Assembly (NCBI GenBank): GCA_910584915.1
Contig: CAJUDM010000007.1
Span: forward strand, 8,184-72,183
Direction of reading: 5' to 3'
Length of the DNA stretch: 64,000 nucleotides
DNA from: an uncultured Lachnospiraceae bacterium
GTDB taxonomy: Bacteria; Bacillota; Clostridia; Lachnospirales; Lachnospiraceae
Shown here: positions 17,803 to 25,825 of the stretch, one piece after another
How positions within the stretch are numbered: position 1 is the stretch's first letter
How the letters are laid out: each line of letters starts with the position of its first letter
Program-made: the position numbers and the translations under genes
The notes under the pieces: model-generated
Databases searched by the model: none
Told to the model about the DNA's origin: nothing
The model's input: only the letters and a program-made list of their open reading frames with translations

Positions 17803-19272
17803 CTACAATCCGCCCTCCGCTTTCACCCTGCGGTAGGAGGAGGGCGTCATGCCCGTCTGTTTCTGAAACAGCGTGGAAAAATGCCTGGAACTGTTGTACC
17901 CCACCATCAGCGCGATATCCTGCACCGACGCCGTGATATTCTCGCACAGAAGCTTCTTTGCCGCCTCCATCCGCACCTGCGTCAGATAATCAATCAGCTT
18001 CATACCGGTCCGCTGGCGGAAGATCGTGCTCAGATAATTGGCGGTCAGCCCGAGGCTTTCCGCGATCTGGCTTATACTGATATCGTTCCTGTAATATTTT
18101 TTCACATATTCTCTCGCCTGCTCCGTGACATCCTTCTCCTCCTGGGACGAAAAGCTGTACATCTCATCCGAATTCTCCACAAAACTGCGGCAGAAAGCTC
18201 TCAGCGAATCCGACAAAATCCTGCCGCCTGTCACCGCCTCACAAAATCCGCTCAAATTCTTCAGATTTAAATTCAGCTCCAGGCATCCATACCCCCGCCA
18301 CATCTCATTCAGGATCTCCCTGCACGCCGTCCCGTCAGCCTGCATCCAGACTTCCGTCAGTTTTTCCGTGAGGTGCAGAAACTCTCTCTCCCTCTCCCCT
18401 GCCCTCACCTCCTCGTACCGGCATACGGCTCCCGGATTTTCCTGCATCAGAAGGCACAGATCCTTTTCCAGCTTTTCGCATCTGATACAGGCCTCCTCCA
18501 GGCTCTCCTCCTCAAACCACATAAAACAGTGCCGCACCTTCTCCGAAACAGCCGACATACTCGCCATTTTGATGCGCGACAGGATATGATCCGCCTGATC
18601 TCTCCCCGTCTGAAAAACAATGCAGGGCGTCCCGTAACCGTTGCAGGCGGCGGCGTAATACCCTCCCCGCCCCACCACTTCCTCACCCAGGGCGGAAATT
18701 TTCTTCATCAGATCCCGCTGCTGCTTTTCCATGGATTCCCGGGTGTTTTTTCCGCCCCTGATCCGAAGCATAAAAACTGTATAACAGCCGCTATCCTCCA
18801 CCTTGTCTATCCCGCCCTCTTCCCTGCCCAGAACGGTATAATAATTAAACGCCTCCATCACTCTCAGCCGGAAACGGGAATTGGAATCCGATTTGTTTCG
18901 TTTTATTTTCTCGGTGAGCTCCCCGATCACCTTACGCAGATCCTCCTCGTCCACCGGTTTCAGAAGATACTCACTGACGCCGAGGCGCATCCCCTTTTGC
19001 GCATACTCAAAATCCGAGTAGCCGCTGACGATCACGTACTCGGTATCCGGCGCCTCTTTTCTGCTCTCCGCGATGGCTTCGAGCCCGCTCAAATGCGGCA
19101 TCCTGATATCCACAAAAGCGACGTCGGGATGATGCTCTCTGCACAATTCCACCATCTCCATACCGTTTCCGGCTTCCAGAAAAATGTCCTCCTCATCCCC
19201 TCTGAGATCGTGCAATATACTTTTTATAGTGAACCTGACCAGCCTGTCATCGTCCGCGATCAATATGACCAT
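17803..19272 (-). CDS. YesN-type response regulator with AraC-like DNA-binding domain
   Basis: About 489 residues. Residues 1-120 are a receiver domain with the acidic pocket IADDDR, phosphoacceptor Asp55 in VAFVDIRMP and Lys105 in EYLLKPVDEED. A divergent middle region follows, and the last ~100 residues are a double helix-turn-helix of the AraC/XylS type (LTANYLSTIFRQRTG, MVGYNSSRHFSTLFQKQTG). The ATG at 19272 lies inside the 3' end of the kinase gene (13-bp overlap) and has a GGGGGGAG site. It should be phosphorylated by the adjacent YesM-type kinase and activate the transporter operon directly downstream. Confidence 0.92.
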   Translation of the reverse strand: MVILIADDDRLVRFTIKSILHDLRGDEEDIFLEAGNGMEMVELCREHHPDVAFVDIRMPHLSGLEAIAESRKEAPDTEYVIVSGYSDFEYAQKGMRLGVSEYLLKPVDEEDLRKVIGELTEKIKRNKSDSNSRFRLRVMEAFNYYTVLGREEGGIDKVEDSGCYTVFMLRIRGGKNTRESMEKQQRDLMKKISALGEEVVGRGGYYAAACNGYGTPCIVFQTGRDQADHILSRIKMASMSAVSEKVRHCFMWFEEESLEEACIRCEKLEKDLCLLMQENPGAVCRYEEVRAGEREREFLHLTEKLTEVWMQADGTACREILNEMWRGYGCLELNLNLKNLSGFCEAVTGGRILSDSLRAFCRSFVENSDEMYSFSSQEEKDVTEQAREYVKKYYRNDISISQIAESLGLTANYLSTIFRQRTGMKLIDYLTQVRMEAAKKLLCENITASVQDIALMVGYNSSRHFSTLFQKQTGMTPSSYRRVKAEGGL

Positions 19273-21032
19273 TGTGTATCTCCCCCCTTCTCCTCCGGAA
19301 TGACGATCGTTGTCTTTGTGCCCTCCCCCGGAACGGAAATGCACTGAAATATCGCATGCCTGTTGTACAGCCGCACCCGCGCCCGCACATTCTCTATCCC
19401 GACGCCTCTCTCCTCTTCCCCCTCCGGTTCCCGAAAGCCCACGCCGTTATCCCGCACCGACAATATCATGACCTCCCCGATCCCCTTCACCCGGGAAGTT
19501 TTCGCCAGCACATAGATCATGAGATGCCCATCCCCGTCCCCCATGCCATGTTTTATGCTGTTCTCCACGATCGGTTGCAGCAGCAGCCTGGGGATCGTTT
19601 TTTTCCTGCTCTCCTCATCTGTCCAGATCATATAATCCAGCCGCTCCTGATATTTCAGCTTTTCCAGCTTCAGGTAATCCTCCAGAAATCCGACCTCGTT
19701 CTCAACTGCCGCCGACTCCTGACTGCCGCAGGCATACCGAAACAGCCTGGAGAGCCCCACGATACTCCTCTCTAACGCCTTTTTCTCTCCCATACGGTTC
19801 AGCGCCACAAAACCGTTCAGCGTATTGTACAGAAAATGGGGATTGATCTGGGACTGCAGCGCCCGATACTCCGCTTTCTGCTGCTGTAATTCCAGCAGGT
19901 ACTCTTTTTCTATGTACTGCTTGAGGTGATCCGCCATCCGGTTGATCGCCTCCGCTATCTTCCGAAATTCACTCTCCGCCACCAGTTCTATACTGATATC
20001 CAGATCGCCCCGCTCCACCCGCTGCAGCGCGTCCGTGATCCGGTCCACATCCGCCACCATCTTCCTCGCCTGCCGCCTGTAATTGATGAAAGCCAGCACT
20101 CCGCCCGTCAACAGAATCAGAAGCGATAAGCTTATCATATAAAAATATGCCCAGTGCAGCGAACTTCTCGAATCCAGATACAAAAGCTCCAGACCGGTGC
20201 CCTCGATGCCGGCGCTCTGCGTCCGATATACCGTATCCCCCACCCGCATCCGTCCGTCCTTCAACTCCATGTCATCCTCTTTTGTGAAACAGGCGGAAGA
20301 GGCCAAGTATTCTCCGTTCTGCAGCAGCATCAGCCCTTTTTCCCCATTACCGCCGATAATATTCAGCGTATCCTGCAGCATGTCGCTTCTCACATCGACT
20401 CTGACCACGCCGATCACCCGTTTCGCATTCATATCCCTGATCGGCCTGATATAAGAATATACCTCAACCGGCTTCTTTCTATCATCATACTCCGGAATAT
20501 GTATTCCCTCAAAAACGACCGAGTTTCCGGCTTCCAGAGCTTCCTGATACCATTTTTCCTGGTGATATCCCGGATATGTGATCTCCTGAAGCCCTTTGTC
20601 CATTCCCAGATAATACGCTCTGTCCCCCTCCGCCGCCGGGAAAAATACCACATCCCGCATATTCTGCTCCGACGTATGCAGAAGCTTTGTCAGCGTCATG
20701 ACATAAGTGCTCTCCATCTGCACCCGGCTCCTCTCATCATAATACTGATACAGCCTCGGGTTATTCAGAAATTCCGCCTCCTGAAAGACCTGATTGTAGA
20801 TATAGAATGCATTGGTGATATTCCTGCTCTCCGAAAACTGCATATCCAGATTTCGGGACACAGACTGTAGAACATTCTGAATATTTTGCTCCTCCCTCTG
20901 CAACAGAATATGGTTGGAGTACAGCCAGAAACAGAATATGGCTATCAGCACCGGTATCACCATGCTTCCCATGAACATGGAGTACAGCTTCGCGCCGAAT
21001 GTTCCCGTCCTGTCCTTCTTTTTCCTTTTCAT
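19260..21032 (-). CDS. YesM-type sensor histidine kinase
   Basis: About 590 residues: a first membrane span at about 21-41, an extracellular sensor region to about residue 292, a second span at about 295-317, a HAMP-like linker, then a His_kinase domain with QINPHFLYNTL (phosphorylated His399) and a HATPase domain (ENSIKHGMGDG, DNGVGF). The ATG at 21032 is preceded by AAGGCGGAT; the open frame extends 76 codons further but crosses the promoter and terminator. It is the usual partner of the YesN-type regulator it overlaps. Such pairs sense extracellular oligosaccharides, sometimes through the binding protein. Confidence 0.92.
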   Translation of the reverse strand: MKRKKKDRTGTFGAKLYSMFMGSMVIPVLIAIFCFWLYSNHILLQREEQNIQNVLQSVSRNLDMQFSESRNITNAFYIYNQVFQEAEFLNNPRLYQYYDERSRVQMESTYVMTLTKLLHTSEQNMRDVVFFPAAEGDRAYYLGMDKGLQEITYPGYHQEKWYQEALEAGNSVVFEGIHIPEYDDRKKPVEVYSYIRPIRDMNAKRVIGVVRVDVRSDMLQDTLNIIGGNGEKGLMLLQNGEYLASSACFTKEDDMELKDGRMRVGDTVYRTQSAGIEGTGLELLYLDSRSSLHWAYFYMISLSLLILLTGGVLAFINYRRQARKMVADVDRITDALQRVERGDLDISIELVAESEFRKIAEAINRMADHLKQYIEKEYLLELQQQKAEYRALQSQINPHFLYNTLNGFVALNRMGEKKALERSIVGLSRLFRYACGSQESAAVENEVGFLEDYLKLEKLKYQERLDYMIWTDEESRKKTIPRLLLQPIVENSIKHGMGDGDGHLMIYVLAKTSRVKGIGEVMILSVRDNGVGFREPEGEEERGVGIENVRARVRLYNRHAIFQCISVPGEGTKTTIVIPEEKGGDTQWSY

Positions 21033-21083
21033 CTTATCCGCCTTTCCGCCGATTCCGCGCCCGCAGTTTTTTCCGATGATCCC

Positions 21084-21092
21084 ATTATAGCA
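21084..21092 (-). promoter_or_regulatory. Extended -10 promoter of the two-component system
   Basis: On the minus strand the sequence TGCTATAAT combines a TG extension with a perfect -10 box; no good -35 box is present. It lies about 50 bases before the kinase ATG and after the terminator at 21161-21202. Confidence 0.55.
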
Positions 21093-21160
21093 GAGAAAGA
21101 ACGATTTCTGGGCGGCTTTTCGCTGATCACCAGCCATATGCCGCAGAAACAGTTTTATGC

Positions 21161-21202
21161 AAAATATCCCGGCAGTATGGAATCTCATAACTGCCGGGAT
21201 AT
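21161..21202 (-). terminator. Rho-independent terminator
   Basis: Perfect 13-base arms (21164-21176 and 21190-21202), rich in GC at the core, followed on the minus strand by TTTT. It ends transcription coming from the glycosylase and nuclease-relic side and insulates the two-component system. Confidence 0.8.
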
Positions 21203-21261
21203 CGTCTTTTCTATTATCTCCAAATCGTTTGACACTATTTTTGATGCTGCTCGCCGCCAAA

Positions 21262-21450
21262 TTATTTTATAAGCATCACTCTGCACCGCTTCTTATAGCA
21301 GGCGATCGCATATTTTAAGACCACATCGATCCCTTCGTCGCGCAGTTCCTCCTCATAGTGCATCCTCTCGATCTGATCCTGCGCTTTTTTGCAGGCGGCA
21401 TCCAGATTGCCGTCCTCCGCATACTTTATCTCCAGTATGATCCCAGCTCC
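21262..21450 (-). pseudogene. C-terminal fragment of a PD-(D/E)XK nuclease-like (DUF1703) protein
   Basis: In a frame different from the overlapping glycosylase gene, about 60 codons read as the end of an AAA-ATPase/PD-(D/E)XK protein: the nuclease block AGIILEIKYAEDGN (Glu-x-Lys), then QDQIERMHYEEELRDEGIDV and the typical tail KYAIACYKKRCRVML before TAA. The ATPase part and the first half of the nuclease domain are absent, and there is no start or ribosome site. It is therefore a relic left by deletion or recombination. Confidence 0.65.
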
Positions 21451-21941
21451 CGCCTGATCTCCACTCCCCAGACCTCGACCAGCCTCTCAAAAGAGCACGC
21501 CGCATTCGCCGGACTGGTGGAGGGCAGCGCCGTGATCTCCGCCTTCGTCTCCGGAAAAATATACTTATTATACAGGCTCTCGGACTTTTTGCCGTTGGCA
21601 TAGATCCTGCCGATCTGCGTCCTCCCAAGCACCGCCCCGATATCCGCAGGCTTCACATTTTTGATGCTGCTGTCGCTGGATCCCCTGATATCACAGCTCT
21701 CGATCACATCCCACAGCGCGACGCGATGCTCGAGCAACATCTTTTTCTTCTCCCCTATCGTCCCCGGCACCTGACAGGACAACACCGCCGCAAGCACCCT
21801 CCAGAAACGGTTCTGCGGGTGCCCGTAATAGAATCCCTGCTCCCTGGACTTCACCGACGGAAGGCTCCCCAGAATCAGGATCTTTGATCTCTCATCATAT
21901 ACCGGTTCAAAGGTGTGACAGATATGCTCGTACTCCGCCAT
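21426..21941 (-). CDS. DNA-deoxyinosine/uracil glycosylase-like protein (UDG superfamily)
   Basis: A 171-residue protein with the GSLPSVKSREQGFYYGHPQN active-site block near residue 26 and the LPSTSPANA block near 142, as in the hypoxanthine-DNA glycosylase branch of the uracil-DNA glycosylase superfamily. It should excise deaminated purines or uracil from DNA. The last roughly 10 residues (RRELGSYWR) are read out of frame through the nuclease relic (21262-21450), so the natural C-terminus was probably replaced at the junction; the core motifs are intact. GGGGAGGG precedes the ATG at 21941. Confidence 0.85.
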   Translation of the reverse strand: MAEYEHICHTFEPVYDERSKILILGSLPSVKSREQGFYYGHPQNRFWRVLAAVLSCQVPGTIGEKKKMLLEHRVALWDVIESCDIRGSSDSSIKNVKPADIGAVLGRTQIGRIYANGKKSESLYNKYIFPETKAEITALPSTSPANAACSFERLVEVWGVEIRRELGSYWR

Positions 21942-21980
21942 GCCGCCCTCCCCGCTTTCTCTTTTCTTTCTGACCTTATG

Positions 21981-22619
21981 CTACCCAACGGTCTTTTTCA
22001 CAGGATGCCTGATCACCGTGCGCAGCTTCTCCGGCGCCGTCCTTCTCGGATCGCTCAAATATATCTCGTGGTGCAGACGGGTATCCGAAAAATCTTCCCT
22101 GTATCCCTGTTCTCTCACAAACTCCTTCATCAGCCCGATGGTCTCCGGCTCCCTGTCATAACTGCCAATATGCATGCACTGCACGCAGAGTCCCTCATGC
22201 CAGGTAAAGAACTTTACTTTCGAGAAATCACTTTGCTTTTTCTCCGTCGCCTCCTGGACAGCCCAGTCATACTCTTCCTCTGTCACAAACTCCGGCAGGC
22301 GGATCATGGATGTCCACTCAAAATCTTCCTTGCGGCTATAATCGATCTCTCCGCCTCCTCCCTGCTTCCACAGCCCCTCCAGGGGCGGCACGACATACGG
22401 AAAATACCCCTCTATCTTATGACTCCCCTTATAGCTCATTTTGATCGTGAAAGCAATGCCATACAGCATCCCCATAGCCGCCCTGTACTCCCCCTCCGGC
22501 TCGTTGGGATCCCCTCTGCCGCTCACCGCGATATAATTCATCTCAGGGATCTCGATCAACCCCGGCTTTTTGGGCGGCAGATAAAATTCCCTGTACTCCT
22601 TCTTATAGTCAAATGCCAT
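21981..22619 (-). CDS. GyrI-like small-molecule-binding domain protein
   Basis: A 212-residue protein starting MAFDYKKEYREFYLPPKKP, with the blocks EMNYIAVSGRGDPNEP, GIAFTIKM and LHHEIYLSDPRR that mark standalone GyrI-like (SOUL/GyrI superfamily) proteins of Firmicutes. Family members bind hydrophobic small molecules; some hydrolyse cyclopropanoid toxins. It overlaps the end of the TfoX-like gene by 11 bp, so the two are co-translated. No DNA-binding domain is present. The specific ligand is unknown. Confidence 0.85.
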   Translation of the reverse strand: MAFDYKKEYREFYLPPKKPGLIEIPEMNYIAVSGRGDPNEPEGEYRAAMGMLYGIAFTIKMSYKGSHKIEGYFPYVVPPLEGLWKQGGGGEIDYSRKEDFEWTSMIRLPEFVTEEEYDWAVQEATEKKQSDFSKVKFFTWHEGLCVQCMHIGSYDREPETIGLMKEFVREQGYREDFSDTRLHHEIYLSDPRRTAPEKLRTVIRHPVKKTVG

Positions 22620-22956
22620 GTTTCTTCTCCCTCACCTTCTTCGGCTTCTTGGGCTTCGGCGCCGGCAGCTCCGCACAGGTGGCTTTCACCAGCTCCACGA
22701 GAGCCTCTTTATCGTCGACATCTTCCACCAGCAGATAATTCTTCGCCCCCTCGTAGGGCGGCGCCTCCGCAAGCTCCGGACGCAGCTTCCTCCCCGCCTC
22801 CGTTATCTTGATAAACAGCTGATCATCACAGACCACCGCAAATATCTTGCCGTCGACATACATACCGTACTCCCCGAACATCTTCCGGTATGTGACCTGC
22901 CCTGCCTCCCTCAACTGATCCGCGATGTACTGAACATACTCAGGATTCGATGCCAT
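22609..22956 (-). CDS. TfoX N-terminal domain protein
   Basis: A 115-residue protein with the TfoX/Sxy N-terminal fold (YRKMFGEYGMYVDGKIFAVV, DQLFIKITEAGR) and a lysine/proline-rich tail. Standalone TfoX_N proteins are common in Firmicutes. The competence role of proteobacterial TfoX should not be transferred to them. It is paired with the GyrI-like gene, a frequent combination in small stress or resistance clusters. Confidence 0.85.
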   Translation of the reverse strand: MASNPEYVQYIADQLREAGQVTYRKMFGEYGMYVDGKIFAVVCDDQLFIKITEAGRKLRPELAEAPPYEGAKNYLLVEDVDDKEALVELVKATCAELPAPKPKKPKKVREKKHGI

Positions 22957-23036
22957 GTCTGTACCGCCTTTCTCACTTAATTTATAATTATATATTTTTA
23001 TTTTTGCTCAGAGACCTCAAGCGTCAATATATATCA

Positions 23037-23792
23037 TTACCCGCACAGAGAATCCGCCAGAGCGAGGAACTTCTTCTCCGACAGGATCTCATTTGTCATA
23101 AATTTCCCATTGTGGAACAGGGCAAAATTGGTCCACGCTGCCGGCGCGTTCTGCGCCTTCTCCCTGCTGTCGATCTTTATCACGGTGAGACCGATCCCCC
23201 GCTCATCCGCGCACTGCTTCAGCAGCGGTACATATTTTGCCGTAAAAGGACAGCCGTTTGTGTAATACAGGACAAATCCCTGCCCCTCGCACCCGGGCGC
23301 CTTCGCGCAGTCCTTAAACCCCGGCGTCTCCGCTTCCTCCGCAAACGGAAGATACCACAGCTCAAAAAAGGGCTCCGCGGTGTCCGCAGCTCGAAATCCC
23401 TTGTGGGCAAGATACTTCGGATCTGACAGGAACGGCTTCTTCTTTGCCGACGAGATCACGGTCAGCCCCGCCTTCCCCTTCTCTTTCGCGTCAGCGATGC
23501 ACTGCTCCAAAAGCTCGTCCCCATACCCGCATCCCTTGCTGGAGCCCGCCACCCAGAAACAGTTGATATGCATATAGCCCTCCGCCAGGATCGGCACCCA
23601 GGCATACTCCGCCGGGATATACTCGATAAAACATTTCCCCCGGACGTCCCCCTTCAAAAACACAAGCCCCTCGTCGAGCCGCTCCCTCAGCCACTCCTTT
23701 TTCGACATGACCTGCACGTCTCTGTTGTTTGAAATTGCGCAGCAAATATGCTCCCCGTCCAAATTTTCTTCTGTAATACGGATGTAATTCAT
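23037..23792 (-). CDS. GNAT acetyltransferase with YoaP-like C-terminal domain
   Basis: About 251 residues. The first ~150 form a GNAT acetyltransferase (VAGSSKGCGYGDELLEQC is the acetyl-CoA loop), and the rest matches the YoaP domain with a thioredoxin-like YYTNGCPFTAKYVP segment. The ATG at 23792 has GGAGGGACAG upstream. The substrate is unknown. A few cysteines around residues 170-210 could bind metal or be redox active. Confidence 0.8.
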   Translation of the reverse strand: MNYIRITEENLDGEHICCAISNNRDVQVMSKKEWLRERLDEGLVFLKGDVRGKCFIEYIPAEYAWVPILAEGYMHINCFWVAGSSKGCGYGDELLEQCIADAKEKGKAGLTVISSAKKKPFLSDPKYLAHKGFRAADTAEPFFELWYLPFAEEAETPGFKDCAKAPGCEGQGFVLYYTNGCPFTAKYVPLLKQCADERGIGLTVIKIDSREKAQNAPAAWTNFALFHNGKFMTNEILSEKKFLALADSLCG

Positions 23793-23889
23793 ACCTGTCC
23801 CTCCATTTTCCCGCACTGCCTATTGCTTTGGGGACATTATAACGCCAAAAACCGGACATCTCATGTCATGTTTTATTTTCCAAACCGAC

Positions 23890-24357
23890 CTACAGCATGA
23901 GTTTCATCATACAGAGGGCAAAGGCGATCAATCCCGGAATCTCAGCCGCCGCCATATACAGCATGACCTTCGACATCTCCCGCGGTTTCTCCTCCCCCAC
24001 GCACAGAGGCAGTTTTATCACCCCCACGATCCCCTTCACAATGCAGGAAACCGCATTCAGCGCGCCGATTCCGACAAAAAACAGCTCGGATTCCCCCATA
24101 ATTCTGTCAACCGGTATCCTGTCATGGTAGAACATCAATAAAACCACCAGTACGGCATACAAAAATGTCGTCATATATATGGACAGAAATATCATCGCGA
24201 CAGCCTTCAGCTCCTCCCCGCCTGATTCCGCCCTCCTCGCTTTCCCCATTGTAATGAAAAGGGATACAACTGCTATCAGAAAGGAAGCCGCCGTCGGCAC
24301 AGACAACAACAGGATCCTCCTCAGCACATCGCCGTTCTGTAATATCGCAAAATTCAT
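23890..24357 (-). CDS. Unknown four-span membrane protein, faintly ATPase c/K-subunit-like
   Basis: About 155 residues with four hydrophobic segments. The third and fourth (FFVGIGALNAVSCIVKGIVG and YMAAAEIPGLIAFALCMM) resemble the glycine-rich hairpin and the carboxylate-bearing helix of V-type ATPase proteolipid (K) subunits, with Glu in the expected helix. No other ATPase gene is nearby, so a role in proton transport is speculative. The ATG at 24357 has GAGGAGAAAG upstream. Confidence 0.65.
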   Translation of the reverse strand: MNFAILQNGDVLRRILLLSVPTAASFLIAVVSLFITMGKARRAESGGEELKAVAMIFLSIYMTTFLYAVLVVLLMFYHDRIPVDRIMGESELFFVGIGALNAVSCIVKGIVGVIKLPLCVGEEKPREMSKVMLYMAAAEIPGLIAFALCMMKLML

Positions 24358-24453
24358 ATTCTTTCTCCTCTCCGGACCACGAACCCTCTTCTTTTGGACA
24401 GGCGCCAGCCCTCTCATAACAAGTCTACCATATCTCCCGCAAAATTCAATATC

Positions 24454-25071
24454 TTACTTCACTGTAAAAAGCTCCCCCTCGGAGGACCTGACAATGATCC
24501 CGCATATATTGTCCGGCGTCTCCTCATAGTCCCTGTTATACTGTTTTAGCGTATTGATCACAAACTCCCGGGAAAATCTCTTCAAAAACCTCTGCTCCTC
24601 CCGAATACACAGGATAAATTCATAGATCCTGTCGATCCCCGTCAAACCCGAAAGATCCCTCATCACCGGATAATCAAACGTCAGTATCATATCCTGCGGC
24701 TCAAACTTACAGTCATACCGCCGGAAAAATTCCGGCAGCCCCTCCACAAACGTATCGTACAGAAACTGATTCCCGTAGGAGTCAAAATCCGGCAGGATCT
24801 CGTTGTACAGCGCCAGAGCCCTCTTTGTCTTCTCTACAACGCAGGACGCTCCCATCTCGTACAAGCGCTTCGCCGACAGTTCCCCTGGCAAAATTGCCGA
24901 CCCACCCCCTGCCTGCTCCGCCTCCCGGATACAGTACAGGACAGCCCCCATCAGCTGCTCCGCCTTCTCGTAGGTGACGGATGTGCTCTCATAGCCCGTA
25001 TATTTTCCTGCGAGCTCTCCCACGATCGACACTAACTCCTCCATCCCGATACCATTCTTTTTCTTTTCCAT
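24454..25071 (-). CDS. DUF6179-type protein of unknown function
   Basis: About 205 residues, soluble, predicted largely helical, with the conserved-looking FDYPVMRDLSGLTGIDRIYE block. The ATG at 25071 has AGGAGGAAAT upstream. I recognise it as the DUF6179 type that usually accompanies DUF6323 proteins; the partner gene lies 46 bp upstream. No catalytic motif is evident and the function is unknown. Confidence 0.7.
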   Translation of the reverse strand: MEKKKNGIGMEELVSIVGELAGKYTGYESTSVTYEKAEQLMGAVLYCIREAEQAGGGSAILPGELSAKRLYEMGASCVVEKTKRALALYNEILPDFDSYGNQFLYDTFVEGLPEFFRRYDCKFEPQDMILTFDYPVMRDLSGLTGIDRIYEFILCIREEQRFLKRFSREFVINTLKQYNRDYEETPDNICGIIVRSSEGELFTVK

Positions 25072-25117
25072 ACCGATTTCCTCCTCTTTTTGCCGTACGC
25101 CGCATTCTCTGTCCATC

Positions 25118-25651
25118 TCAACTCCAACAGATCTCCTTCAGCGCCTCGAAATACAGCTCATAGTCCCACCTTGCCACCTCATCGAACTTCTCATACTCGC
25201 CATAGCCGTCCGATTTTTTATGGCCGCCGTACCCCGCCCGGACCGCCTGCGCAAAATTGGAAAGGCACGTCCCCTCCAGATAGCCCAGATCCCCGAAACA
25301 GATCGACTCAAACTGCTCCTTCATGAAATGCACAAGCTCGCTGTCGGAAATCTCATCCAGCATCTCATTCTTATACAGATAAAATATCTCCTGCAGCCGA
25401 AGCAGCGTCTCCACATAATTGTCCTGATCGATGTAAGCCGAATCGCAGAACTCATAGATGATCTGCGGGATGATCCCCTCCCCGAACTCCACCCTCCTCA
25501 TCTCCCGCAGGACCTTCCCCCTCTCCTTCAGAATCAGTTCCGCATCCCGTCTTGTCAAAGCCAGCCCAAACTGCTCCGACGCCTGATTCATCTCCATCAG
25601 ACAACCCAGACCGTTTTGATCCTGCAACAAAGCCATCCAGTTTTTTTCCAT
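25118..25651 (-). CDS. DUF6323-type protein of unknown function
   Basis: About 177 residues, soluble and helical, with the ELILKERGKVLREMRRVEFG block. The ATG at 25651 is spaced seven bases from GGAGGAGG; another ATG at 25657 is too close to that site. It is paired with the DUF6179-type gene. The two are probably one functional unit, since they are co-directional and set off from the his genes by a terminator. Confidence 0.7.
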   Translation of the reverse strand: MEKNWMALLQDQNGLGCLMEMNQASEQFGLALTRRDAELILKERGKVLREMRRVEFGEGIIPQIIYEFCDSAYIDQDNYVETLLRLQEIFYLYKNEMLDEISDSELVHFMKEQFESICFGDLGYLEGTCLSNFAQAVRAGYGGHKKSDGYGEYEKFDEVARWDYELYFEALKEICWS

Positions 25652-25753
25652 AGACATTCCTCCTCCGTTTTCGTCGGAAATTAAATATAACACTGCGCCG
25701 ATCACATTACCAGACTTGAAATTTTGGCATTTTCATGGTATTATAATAATGAC

Positions 25754-25781
25754 AAAAGGGAACGGTTTTCCGCTCCCTTTT
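25754..25781 (-). terminator. Rho-independent terminator after hisIE
   Basis: On the minus strand AAAAGGGAGCGG, a short A-rich loop and CCGTTCCCTTTT form a 12-bp stem with one G-U pair, ending in T residues, 45 bases after the hisIE stop. Confidence 0.85.
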
Positions 25782-25825
25782 CTCGTTTCTGTCAATATCT
25801 CTCATTCCTCTCCGCGCCGGACGTT

